The notes beneath the pieces are model-generated. The model ran no database searches. It was not told the origin of the DNA and saw only the letters and a list, made by a program, of their open reading frames with translations. Of a DNA stretch of 17,516 nt, positions 5,271 to 13,161 are shown one piece after another; the first letter of the stretch is position 1, and each line of letters opens with the position of its first letter. This stretch comes from an uncultured bacterium (lineage in GTDB: Bacteria > Cyanobacteriota > Vampirovibrionia > Gastranaerophilales > Gastranaerophilaceae). Where the stretch lies: the NCBI GenBank assembly GCA_905211505.1, contig CAJMAX010000019.1, positions 1-17,516 of the forward strand, read 5' to 3'. The position numbers were made by a program, and so were the translations under genes.

Positions 5271-7556
5271 TTGAAAAGATATTTAATTGCAGCACTTGTA
5301 ATATTCTCATTTTCAAATTCTTCTTTTGCGGAAGATATTACTCAATCTCCTGTGGCAAATGTAGAAAATGCTGTTTTTAGATCTTCATTAACTGATTTGG
5401 TTCCAGATGAAGATGGTAATTCTTATTCTGGTTATGATAGTTATTCTTTTGATGATAATGGTAGAACTTACAAGGAAATTGACCCCGATAATATGCCATT
5501 TTTCAAGCAAATGAGATTGCGGGCGACGAATGCTATTATAAATATTGGTTCAGATTCTGAGTACGAGATTTCTGATGATGGTTCTCTGGAAACTAATGTT
5601 GATAGGTTTAAATTCTGGAAAAAGAAATCTGCTAAAAAATCTGCAGAAGAAGAGGTTATTCTTGATAGTGAAAGTGCATTAACCAATTCAATACAGTCTG
5701 AAACTGCTTCTAATATGCAAATCCCTGAAGAGACTATATCACTAGAAGGTGGAATTAATAAGCAACAAACAGAAAAGCAAATGATGTTGGATGCTGAAAA
5801 TGTTACTTTTGATGAAGATACCGGTGATATGGTTGCAACAGGTAATCCTGTATTATATCTGCCTCCTCAAAAAACAAAAATTATTGCAGATAAAATGACA
5901 TACAATGACGAATCAAATATTTTGAAAGGGATTGGTAATGTTGTTGTTATAAAAGACGGTATGCCTACGATGGGTGATTATCTAGAAATTGATATGAATG
6001 AAGAAACTATGGTAATGGATAATGTTTTGACCAAAACTCAAACTATGGATACTGTTGCCAAAAAAGTTATTCAACGAGATGGACTATTGATATTGCATGA
6101 TGGGAATTTTCATTCAGATAAATCTGAAATATATAGGTTAACGTCAAGAATGATAGGACCTCGTTTTCATAATATGATAGTTGATGAAGATGCTAAATCT
6201 TTGATTTTCGGGACTCCAACAGGTAATAATCTGACATTTAATATTGCAGAGTTGTATATTGATGCTAGGAAAAATCATGATGTAATAAAGGCAAAACATA
6301 TTGAAGTTTATCATAAGGATAAATATTTATTTACATGGCCAAGTTTAACAGCTTACACGAATAAAGATAGAGATTATTTTGAGGCAAATTATCCGGAATT
6401 CGGTTCTCGTAGAAAGCTAGGTATGTTTATTGGTCCTGGATTTGTTTTTGGAGGTCCGGCCGGGTCTGTCATTAAGGTTATTCCATTTTTAAACTATAAC
6501 CACGGGTTTGGTTTTGGTGGTGCATTGAAGTATAGAAATACATACAATAGTACTGAATTGGGTTATGGTTCTGCAAATGAAATTTTCTTCATGCGTGGTA
6601 GACAAAGACTTGATGATAATTTATTCTTGCAGTATGCGGCTAATTCATATATGGATGAATGGTTTTTAGGCGCAAGAATGCCAAAGTATTTAGCTGAAGT
6701 TTACTATGATAAGAAATTTGTAAACAAAAATTTCTTAGCAGAAGGAAAAGATATGCAATTCCGTCATAGATTCGGGCTTGGTATCATGGAAGATAATGAT
6801 AGAAACTTCTATGGCGAAAAAATTAATTCCAATGGTATTTCTACAACAAGATTAAGATATATGGCAGAAGTAAGGCAGTCTATTTATAATTATACAAACG
6901 AAGAAGAAAGAATTTCTTTCGATTTTAGTATGGCAATGCAGGGTTCTGCAGCAGTATATGGTACTGGAGATACTCAATTTGTTGCCAGGGTTGGTCCAAG
7001 ATTCCATGTTCAATATAAAAATTGGATGCAGGATTTAGGATATTTTATTGCCGGATATTCTGATAATACTCCTTTGCCAAGATATGATATGTATAGATAC
7101 GGGCATCAGAGTGTATATTTAACCGAGGCTTTCAGAATTAATAAGTATATTTCAGTCGGCTGGTCTGGTAATATTAATCTTTCTGATGATGCTCCTAATG
7201 GTAAAATGTTCCAGGAAAACAGATTTATTGTGGCATTTGGACCGGATGATTGTAAGATTAGTTTGGGCTACGACTTTGTAAGACAAACTACCTATTTTGG
7301 TTTTAATGTGGCGTTTGATACAAAAGGAACTACAATAAATTACAAAAAAATGGAAATAAAAAATCCGGAAAGGCTTGGTCAGAAAAAGAAAAGTGAAGAA
7401 GAACGCCAATTAGCTTTTGCACCTGCCAAAAAAGTTGAAGAGGTTCCGGTAAATAATAGCAGATGGGGTAAAAAGGATATTAAAGCTACCCCGGCCGTTT
7501 TAAAATATGCTCAGGTTATTGATATAGAAGATCCTGATAAGGAAACGATTGAATAG
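5271..7556 (+). CDS. lptD: LptD-like LPS-assembly outer-membrane protein (OstA domain plus beta-barrel)
   Basis: Predicted outer-membrane protein of 761 residues that would insert LPS into the outer leaflet. It starts with TTG behind ATAAGG; this start gives a clean signal peptide (1-20, cleavage after SSFA). An acidic, low-complexity stretch (21-165) comes before the OstA/LptA-like beta-jellyroll region (about 170-300, with repeated xxADxMTYNDE and GxGNVVV patterns). The remainder, about 350-700, has alternating aromatic/polar beta-strands typical of a barrel, and a charged tail (700-761). E. coli LptD's paired disulfide cysteines are absent; only one cysteine is seen, near the C-terminus. 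It is followed by the aldolase after 1 nt and then lpxI and lpxB, consistent with LPS export. Homology is judged by domain pattern; a cyanobacterial-style OstA-family protein is the closest alternative. Confidence 0.75.
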   Translation: MKRYLIAALVIFSFSNSSFAEDITQSPVANVENAVFRSSLTDLVPDEDGNSYSGYDSYSFDDNGRTYKEIDPDNMPFFKQMRLRATNAIINIGSDSEYEISDDGSLETNVDRFKFWKKKSAKKSAEEEVILDSESALTNSIQSETASNMQIPEETISLEGGINKQQTEKQMMLDAENVTFDEDTGDMVATGNPVLYLPPQKTKIIADKMTYNDESNILKGIGNVVVIKDGMPTMGDYLEIDMNEETMVMDNVLTKTQTMDTVAKKVIQRDGLLILHDGNFHSDKSEIYRLTSRMIGPRFHNMIVDEDAKSLIFGTPTGNNLTFNIAELYIDARKNHDVIKAKHIEVYHKDKYLFTWPSLTAYTNKDRDYFEANYPEFGSRRKLGMFIGPGFVFGGPAGSVIKVIPFLNYNHGFGFGGALKYRNTYNSTELGYGSANEIFFMRGRQRLDDNLFLQYAANSYMDEWFLGARMPKYLAEVYYDKKFVNKNFLAEGKDMQFRHRFGLGIMEDNDRNFYGEKINSNGISTTRLRYMAEVRQSIYNYTNEEERISFDFSMAMQGSAAVYGTGDTQFVARVGPRFHVQYKNWMQDLGYFIAGYSDNTPLPRYDMYRYGHQSVYLTEAFRINKYISVGWSGNINLSDDAPNGKMFQENRFIVAFGPDDCKISLGYDFVRQTTYFGFNVAFDTKGTTINYKKMEIKNPERLGQKKKSEEERQLAFAPAKKVEEVPVNNSRWGKKDIKATPAVLKYAQVIDIEDPDKETIE

Positions 7557-7557
7557 T

Positions 7558-8181
7558 ATGTTGGATGATTTGAAATCAAAATTAATTGAATATGGTAAAT
7601 TAGCAGGAGTCAAAGGCTTTACTCCTGGCTTTTCGGGAAATTTGTCTGCAAGATGCGGTGATAAAATAATTATTACAGCAACGGGAACGGCAAATGGATA
7701 TTTAAAAGAGGATGATTTCGCAGTTATAGATTTTGCAGGAAATGTGGTTGAGGGAGATAGAAGACCATCAAGCGAAAAAATGTTGCATGTTAAGTTTTAT
7801 GAGCTTCGACCAGAGATAAATTATATATTTCATGTTCATTCACCATATTTAACTTCATTTGCGGCATCAGGTATGGAAATGAATGAAAATGTGCTAGCAG
7901 AAATAGTCTATTGTTTCGGAAAGATTCCGCTGGCAAAATATGCACTTCCAGGTTCCGTTGACCTTGTTGAAAATACTTCATTATATTTTAAAGATTATGA
8001 TGTAGTTTTGATGGAAAATCACGGGGTTATTGTTGGAGACCGGGATGTAGAACAGGCTTATTTGAAATTAGAATTATGTGAAGCATATGCAAAAACTTTA
8101 ATCTGTTCAAAAATTCTTGGTGGTGCTAAAATATTACCAGAGATAGAAGTTGAAAAAATTTATTCACTGAGAAATAAGTAA
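7558..8181 (+). CDS. Class II aldolase/adducin family protein (FucA-like, substrate unknown)
   Basis: Zinc-dependent sugar-phosphate aldolase or epimerase fold, 207 residues from the ATG at 7558. This ATG lies one base after the lptD stop and 12 nt after AAGGAAA; a TTG nine bases earlier is in frame but only 3 nt from that site. Key residues are intact: GFSGNLS (24-30), catalytic E73 in PSSE, zinc ligands H92 and H94 in HVHS, and H155 in ENHGVIV. These four positions are the same as in E. coli L-fuculose-1-phosphate aldolase. The family also includes ribulose-5-phosphate 4-epimerase, MtnB and rhamnulose-1-phosphate aldolase, and the substrate cannot be chosen from sequence alone. Placement between lptD and lpxI in one operon hints at a role linked to cell-surface sugar metabolism, which is inference only. 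Confidence 0.85.
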   Translation: MLDDLKSKLIEYGKLAGVKGFTPGFSGNLSARCGDKIIITATGTANGYLKEDDFAVIDFAGNVVEGDRRPSSEKMLHVKFYELRPEINYIFHVHSPYLTSFAASGMEMNENVLAEIVYCFGKIPLAKYALPGSVDLVENTSLYFKDYDVVLMENHGVIVGDRDVEQAYLKLELCEAYAKTLICSKILGGAKILPEIEVEKIYSLRNK

Positions 8182-8196
8182 AAGAGGAAAATTATT

Positions 8197-9012
8197 GTGG
8201 CAATAACATTAGAAAATAAACAGGGTTTAATTGCAGGTGATGGTATTTTACCGGTTAGAATGGCGCAGTATGCAAAAGAAAACGGCTTTGATGTGGTTTG
8301 TATTTCTCTTGCAAAAGATAATGTTAGGGATTTGAAAAAATACTGTTCTAAGGTTTATTCTTGCCATCCTGGTGAAGTTAATAAAATTGAACAAATTTTA
8401 AAAGACGAACAAATTAAGCAAATGACTTTTTTAGGAAAAGTTCATAAGAAGGTTTTGTTGCAACTTCACAAATTTGATAAAAAAGCAATTGATTTGATAA
8501 AAGAAGCTTCAAGATTGAATGATGATCAGGTTATGTTGATGATAGTTGAAGAACTTCAAAAAATAGGTGTAGAAGTTTTAGATCAGACAATCTTTATAAA
8601 GAATTTGATGATTCCTGCCGGTGTGCTGGGTAAACATAAGCCGACTGATGCACAAATGGAAGATGTTAATTATGGCTTCTGGCTTGCAAAAGAAATGGGG
8701 AAACTTGATGTTGGTCAGTCCGTTGTAATTAAAGATAAAATGATAATGGCTGTAGAAGCTATTGAAGGCACTGACATGTGTATAAAACGCGGTGCTAAAC
8801 TTGCTAAGGATGGAGCTGTTGTTGTAAAAGTTGCAAAGCCTAAGCAGGATAAAAGGTTTGATATCCCTGCTATTGGTATGAAAACATTAAGAACAATGAG
8901 TTACAGGCATGCAAATTTAATTGCTGTAGAGGCAAATGAAACAATTATCGTTGATCAGGAAAAAGTTGTAAAGTATGCTGATGAGCATAATATAGTTATA
9001 ATGGCAGTTTAG
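8197..9012 (+). CDS. lpxI: UDP-2,3-diacylglucosamine pyrophosphatase LpxI
   Basis: Hydrolyses UDP-2,3-diacylglucosamine to lipid X (2,3-diacylglucosamine 1-phosphate) and UMP, the fourth step of lipid A synthesis; it replaces LpxH in many non-gammaproteobacteria. The 271-residue length is normal. Family features: GLIAGDGILPV (10-20), FLGKVHK (78-84), the domain hinge AGVLGKHKPT (141-150), VEAIEGTD (186-193) and RFDIPAIG (220-227), where D222 matches the essential Asp of the characterised Caulobacter enzyme. The start is GTG with AAGAGG upstream, 15 nt after the aldolase. The stop TAG directly precedes the lpxB ATG, so the two consecutive pathway enzymes are probably translationally coupled. 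Confidence 0.95.
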   Translation: MAITLENKQGLIAGDGILPVRMAQYAKENGFDVVCISLAKDNVRDLKKYCSKVYSCHPGEVNKIEQILKDEQIKQMTFLGKVHKKVLLQLHKFDKKAIDLIKEASRLNDDQVMLMIVEELQKIGVEVLDQTIFIKNLMIPAGVLGKHKPTDAQMEDVNYGFWLAKEMGKLDVGQSVVIKDKMIMAVEAIEGTDMCIKRGAKLAKDGAVVVKVAKPKQDKRFDIPAIGMKTLRTMSYRHANLIAVEANETIIVDQEKVVKYADEHNIVIMAV

Positions 9013-10140
9013 ATGAAAAAAATATTTATTATAACAGGTGAATATTCTGGAGATATACATGCTTCCAATGTTGTAAGAGAACTAAAAGCGTTGAATTCTG
9101 ATGTGGCAATTGAAGGCATTGGCGGTGATAATCTAGCCGCTGAAGGAGTTAAACTGTTTGCAAATCAGGATAAAATGTCTGCTGTTGGGATTTCTCCAAA
9201 AATTTTAATTGACCATTATAAACTGGGAAAGTCATTAGTTGACTATTTGAAAAATGATTTTAAGCCGGATTTAGTACTTTTAATTGATTATGGCGCATTT
9301 AATTTATCCGTTGCAAAGTTTTTGCATGCTGCCGGGATTAAAATTTTTTATTATATTCCACCGCAAGTTTGGGCAAGTAGAAAATATAGAATAAGGCTTA
9401 TTAAAAAATTTGTAGATAAAGTCCTTTGTATCTTTCCGTTTGAAAAACCTCTTTATGCACAGTATGGAATAGATGCTCATTATTGTGGTCATCCTCTTGT
9501 TGCTCAATTGCCTCCTGCTGTTTATAGAAAGGAGTTTTTGCAAAAACATGGTTTTGACCCTGATAAGAAACTTGTTTCCGTATTTCCAGGATCAAGAGTT
9601 TTCGAGTTAAAAGAGCTGATGAGCGTTTTTAAGGAATCTGTAGAAAAACTGAAACAAAAACATCCGGATTTACAATTCTGTATGTCTCAGGCTCCAAATT
9701 TGTCAGATGATGTTTATAAAAAATATCTAGGTGATGATTTTGATATAAAGGTTATAAAAGGTGAGAATCAGGCACTGTTGAGTGCTTCAGATGCTTTAAT
9801 TTTAGCCTCTGGGACAGTAGCATTAGAGGCTTGTTTGTATAAAACTCCTATGATTATTGCTTACCGCGGCCCAAAATTGTTTTATTGGATTTATTTGTTG
9901 GTAAGATGTATAAAAAGAGTGTCTTTACCAAATATTATTGCGGATAAAGAAATTGTGCCCGAAATTATTCAGGATAAAGTTACTCCAATAAATATAACTT
10001 ATGAAATTGAAGAACTTCTTTATAATTCTGAAAAAAGGTCAAAAACAATAGAAGAATTGGCAAATGTAAAAAGTTTATTATCTGATAAAAATTCTGCATT
10101 AGAAGTGGCTAAAGTAATTGATACTGAATTATTTTCGTAA
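9013..10140 (+). CDS. lpxB: Lipid-A-disaccharide synthase LpxB
   Basis: GT19 glycosyltransferase that joins lipid X, the LpxI product, to UDP-2,3-diacylglucosamine to make the lipid A disaccharide at the inner face of the cytoplasmic membrane. The 375 residues are normal length. Motifs: GEYSGDIHASN (9-19), GIGGDNLAAEG (35-45), IDYGAFN (91-97), PPQVWASRKYR (116-126), HYCGHPLV (156-163), FPGSR (191-195) and ASGTVALEA (265-273). D92 and R195 correspond to functionally important D98 and R201 of E. coli with a constant offset of six. ATG abuts the lpxI stop (TAGATG), with no independent ribosome binding site visible outside the lpxI end. It is the last gene of the operon; no convincing terminator follows. 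Confidence 0.97.
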   Translation: MKKIFIITGEYSGDIHASNVVRELKALNSDVAIEGIGGDNLAAEGVKLFANQDKMSAVGISPKILIDHYKLGKSLVDYLKNDFKPDLVLLIDYGAFNLSVAKFLHAAGIKIFYYIPPQVWASRKYRIRLIKKFVDKVLCIFPFEKPLYAQYGIDAHYCGHPLVAQLPPAVYRKEFLQKHGFDPDKKLVSVFPGSRVFELKELMSVFKESVEKLKQKHPDLQFCMSQAPNLSDDVYKKYLGDDFDIKVIKGENQALLSASDALILASGTVALEACLYKTPMIIAYRGPKLFYWIYLLVRCIKRVSLPNIIADKEIVPEIIQDKVTPINITYEIEELLYNSEKRSKTIEELANVKSLLSDKNSALEVAKVIDTELFS

Positions 10141-10195
10141 CATATCTTTAGATAATATGTCATTGTGAGCAATTTTGCAGGTTCTTGAAATTTAA

Positions 10196-10201
10196 TATAA
10201 T
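10196..10201 (+). promoter_or_regulatory. Candidate -10 element upstream of the 608-residue protein gene
   Basis: A perfect TATAAT sits 17 nt before the ATG at 10219. Upstream, TTTTGC (10173-10178) gives a 17-nt spacer and TTGCAG (10175-10180) a 15-nt spacer; both are imperfect -35 matches. The 78-nt gap after lpxB contains no strong terminator, so the gene may be transcribed both by read-through and from here. Confidence 0.4.
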
Positions 10202-10218
10202 TGTAGGTTAGTGATTTT

Positions 10219-12045
10219 ATGATAAATTCTATTCCAACAATTGATAATAAAAATAATAAACCATTCGGAAACGTGACAATCAAGCACAATCCGAGTGATT
10301 ATTGGCTTTGTCAAAATTATGTAATACAGGATACTTATACTAATAAAGAGCAGAATAAAGATAAATATAAAATTAAAATTGTTACTCCGGATGAGGCTCG
10401 AAAAAGTAATAATTTTAAGGTGTTAGGTATGTCTATTGCAGGGGCAACTGTTTTGACTGCAGCTGTGTTGTTTTTACTTTTAAAAGGTGGTCCAAAAGGG
10501 TTATCAAAGAATTTTCAAAGGCTTAGAGATTATTTAGATCGAAAAGTTCAAAAGTTAAAATTGAATAATGTCGGTCATGAAAATTTAATTAAATCGTATA
10601 CTTTTATTATCAAATCTCTAGACAAGGCTCAACAAAAATTTGAAGCAGTTAATAATTTTGCAACTGTTAAGGATGTGTCATTTAAGTTTTTAATGAGTAC
10701 AACAGCAATTGGAGCAAAAATTCATAACAGCATTACCAGAATGTTTGAAAAAATTGGACGTCAAGCTGTAATAAATTCATATAGCAGAACTGCTGGTAGT
10801 GTTGCAGAAGCGAAGGCAATCAGATTAAATCTTGGCAGAAATTTGTTATCAAAAGACAGTTATAAGATTATAGAAATTAATGGTGTTCGTCAAACTAAAG
10901 CTCAGTGGGTTTCTCAGCTTGATAAAATGAATGATGACCTTGTTGGTGCCTACGATACATATTTTGGAAGAAATGTTTTAACAAGTCGTTATTTGAGAAT
11001 AAAAAAAGCATTGTCAGGTTTAAATGATAAATTTGATTCTTTAAAAGCTTTTTGGTCAAAAGATCTTGTTAATTCTTTTATGGCAGAAAATGTAATATCA
11101 AAAGAAAAACTGGCATTACAAAATAACGTTAGAGGCTTTAGGAAAGAAATATCATATTCAATTGTTGATTTGGCAAAGGTTTTAGACGAAAAGATTATTA
11201 AGATGTCCAGAGCTATAAGTTATAAAGATGTTGACAAAATAGATAAACTCAGAGCTGTTCGTCATGATATAAAGACTTTGGTAAAAACTATTAATACAAA
11301 AGGTGTTAATGACACTTCAGCATTGCAGCTAAAAGCGAAAGTAATTGAAGGTATTGATAGTTTAAAAAATTCGGTTTCTGACTCTGTAAAAAATAAAACA
11401 ATGGATGAGAAGGTTGCAAATGATTTATTAGATGGAATTTTAGATTTAAAGAATTCATTTGTTAACTATAAGCAGGGTAAAGTTGAAGATATGTTGGATA
11501 TTTATAAAAAGCTCTTGTCCGATGAAGATTATAAAATTTTAGAAAAATCCTATAAAAACTCTGTAAAATCGTTAGATAAATCCATAAATATAGAAACTGA
11601 AGAATTTGTCAGCAAAGTCAGGGATTTGGCCTTGGGTGGTGCTCCAACAGATATTCTTACCATTTTAGGTTCTCTTGCTACTCTCGGGTATAATTTGGGC
11701 AAATCAGAAGATAATGAGCAAAGGGTGTCAATTTCTTTAAAATATGGTATTCCTACGATTGCGGGTATTGGTGTATCGTTATATTGTAATGCTAAACTGT
11801 ATGCAGGAACAAAATCTTTGCTTGTCGGCGGTATTTCAACTATTATTTTGAATAAAATAGGTGTTTTGGCAGATGACCTGTTAAAAACTTTTAGACAAAA
11901 GAAAAAAGAAGAAAAGGCTGCAGCTCAAAATCAAGCAGGGGCTTCTAATATTGCAGCTTCTAATTCCAATAATTCTAGAGTGTTAGATTTGACAGATGCG
12001 CAAACTTTAGAAATGTTTAGACAAGAAATGGCAAAAACTGTTTAA
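10219..12045 (+). CDS. Large membrane-associated helical protein, unknown family
   Basis: I do not recognise this 608-residue protein. It has no classical signal peptide: a polar N-terminus (1-60, with NKPFGNVT at 13-20) is followed by one transmembrane helix (about 67-89). Then comes a long, lysine-rich helical region (about 95-470), probably coiled coil or helical bundle. A hydrophobic C-terminal part has three apolar stretches (about 478-494, 508-530 and 532-555), and a polar Ala/Asn/Ser-rich tail closes the protein. The composition (many Lys, Asn, Ile, Ser) fits its neighbours and gives no sign of recent transfer. A TATAAT lies 17 nt upstream; the ribosome binding site is weak. It sits between lpxB and dgt with no functional hint. 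Lineage-specific surface or secreted-effector-like proteins of similar style occur in Gastranaerophilales, from memory. Confidence 0.7.
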   Translation: MINSIPTIDNKNNKPFGNVTIKHNPSDYWLCQNYVIQDTYTNKEQNKDKYKIKIVTPDEARKSNNFKVLGMSIAGATVLTAAVLFLLLKGGPKGLSKNFQRLRDYLDRKVQKLKLNNVGHENLIKSYTFIIKSLDKAQQKFEAVNNFATVKDVSFKFLMSTTAIGAKIHNSITRMFEKIGRQAVINSYSRTAGSVAEAKAIRLNLGRNLLSKDSYKIIEINGVRQTKAQWVSQLDKMNDDLVGAYDTYFGRNVLTSRYLRIKKALSGLNDKFDSLKAFWSKDLVNSFMAENVISKEKLALQNNVRGFRKEISYSIVDLAKVLDEKIIKMSRAISYKDVDKIDKLRAVRHDIKTLVKTINTKGVNDTSALQLKAKVIEGIDSLKNSVSDSVKNKTMDEKVANDLLDGILDLKNSFVNYKQGKVEDMLDIYKKLLSDEDYKILEKSYKNSVKSLDKSINIETEEFVSKVRDLALGGAPTDILTILGSLATLGYNLGKSEDNEQRVSISLKYGIPTIAGIGVSLYCNAKLYAGTKSLLVGGISTIILNKIGVLADDLLKTFRQKKKEEKAAAQNQAGASNIAASNSNNSRVLDLTDAQTLEMFRQEMAKTV

Positions 12046-12082
12046 TATCCCCTAAAAAAAGTATAGTGATATTTTAATTTTT

Positions 12083-12091
12083 TGTTAAAAT
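12083..12091 (+). promoter_or_regulatory. Candidate extended -10 promoter of dgt
   Basis: TGTTAAAAT fits the extended -10 form TGnTANAAT, and the -35 region is poor. Initiation near 12098 would leave only about 13 nt of leader, containing AAGGGGAG before the ATG at 12111. The same TGTTARAAT element precedes mazG in this window. Confidence 0.45.
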
Positions 12092-12110
12092 CACAATTAA
12101 GGGGAGAATT

Positions 12111-13130
12111 ATGACATTAACCATCAGAGAAAATTTAGAAAAACGAGAATATGAATATTTAAGTGAGTTTGCAACAAAATCAGCAGAAACAAAAGGGCGT
12201 AATTTACCGGAAGAAAAATCTGATTTGAGAACTGATTTTCAGCGAGATAGAGACAGAATACTTCATTCAAAGGCATTTAGAAGATTGAAGCATAAGACGC
12301 AAGTCTTTTTATCTCCGTTTGATGATCATTTTAGAACCCGTTTGACTCATACACTTGAGGTTTCTCAGATTGGAAGAACTATTGCAAGGGCTCTTAATTT
12401 AAATGAAGATTTAGTTGAAGCTATTTCTCTTGGACATGATTTGGGTCATACTCCTTTTGGTCATTGCGGTGAGGGGGTATTAAACGAACTTGTTGACGGC
12501 GGATTCCATCATAATATTCAAAGTGTAAGAGTTGTGGAAGTTTTAGAACATTTGAATCTTTGTCGAGAAACTGTAGATGGAATTTTAACTCACACATGGG
12601 GGTTTAATCCTATTACTCCAGAGGGAAAAGTTGTTCAGCTTGCAGATAAAATTGCGTATATAAATCACGATATTGAAGATTCAATAAGGGCAGGTGTCAT
12701 TTCTGAAAGTGATTTGCCAAAAGATTGTATTGAATATTTTACATCTAATCAGAGTAAGCGCTTGAGCAAAATGATACATGAAGTTGTAAATAATTCTATA
12801 GGTAAAAATGATATTTCAATGAGTGAAGAGGGGTGGGCGTATACAACAAAATTGCGAGATTGGATGTTTGAGAATGTTTATATCGATTCTCCGGCTAAGC
12901 TTGAAGAAAAGAAGGCTCGCAGGGTTATCAAAGAATTGTTTTATTTATATGTTGAAATGCTAAAACCAATCTGCCCACCGGAAAAAATTGTTAGAATTGT
13001 TACAGATTATATTTCTGGAATGACTGATAGATATGCTGTAGAAAAATTTAAAGAAAATTTTATACCAATGGGTTTAAAATGCGGAACAAGAGATGATTAT
13101 TTATTCAAGCTTGCAAATATAAGAGATTGA
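12111..13130 (+). CDS. dgt: dGTPase-like deoxynucleotide triphosphohydrolase (HD domain)
   Basis: Hydrolyses dNTPs, classically dGTP, to the deoxynucleoside and triphosphate in the cytoplasm, helping to set nucleotide pools. At 339 residues it fits the shorter, non-enterobacterial dGTPase-like group. Motifs: DFQRDRDRILHSKAFRRLKHKTQVF (42-66), H80 in THTLEV, the HD pair H109-D110 in GHDLGHTPFGHCGE, and D179 in ADKIAYINHDIED, so the metal site H..HD..D is complete. A strong GGGGAG ribosome binding site lies 5 nt before ATG. xerD follows after 31 nt, with its own promoter overlapping the dgt stop codon. The shorter proteins often differ in substrate choice from E. coli Dgt, so strict dGTP specificity is not assured. 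Confidence 0.93.
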   Translation: MTLTIRENLEKREYEYLSEFATKSAETKGRNLPEEKSDLRTDFQRDRDRILHSKAFRRLKHKTQVFLSPFDDHFRTRLTHTLEVSQIGRTIARALNLNEDLVEAISLGHDLGHTPFGHCGEGVLNELVDGGFHHNIQSVRVVEVLEHLNLCRETVDGILTHTWGFNPITPEGKVVQLADKIAYINHDIEDSIRAGVISESDLPKDCIEYFTSNQSKRLSKMIHEVVNNSIGKNDISMSEEGWAYTTKLRDWMFENVYIDSPAKLEEKKARRVIKELFYLYVEMLKPICPPEKIVRIVTDYISGMTDRYAVEKFKENFIPMGLKCGTRDDYLFKLANIRD

Positions 13131-13154
13131 TAATTTTAAAATAAAGAGTATAAT
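13127..13154 (+). promoter_or_regulatory. Strong sigma-70 promoter for xerD, predicted leaderless or near-leaderless
   Basis: TTGATA (13127-13132, overlapping the dgt stop TGA) and a perfect TATAAT (13149-13154) are separated by 16 nt. Initiation about 7 nt after the -10 falls at about 13161, immediately before the xerD ATG at 13162. No Shine-Dalgarno is visible in the short interval, so a leaderless mRNA is expected from this promoter. Confidence 0.65.
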
Positions 13155-13161
13155 CAAATTT

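Noticed and set aside
10139..10162. ACATAT/ATATGT hairpin after lpxB
   Set aside because: Six AT-rich pairs with no U-run afterwards; not a convincing terminator.
12044..12073. AATATC/GATATT inverted repeat followed by T-runs after the 608-residue gene
   Set aside because: Only 6 AT base pairs with an 18-nt loop, and it overlaps the likely dgt promoter; too weak to call a terminator.
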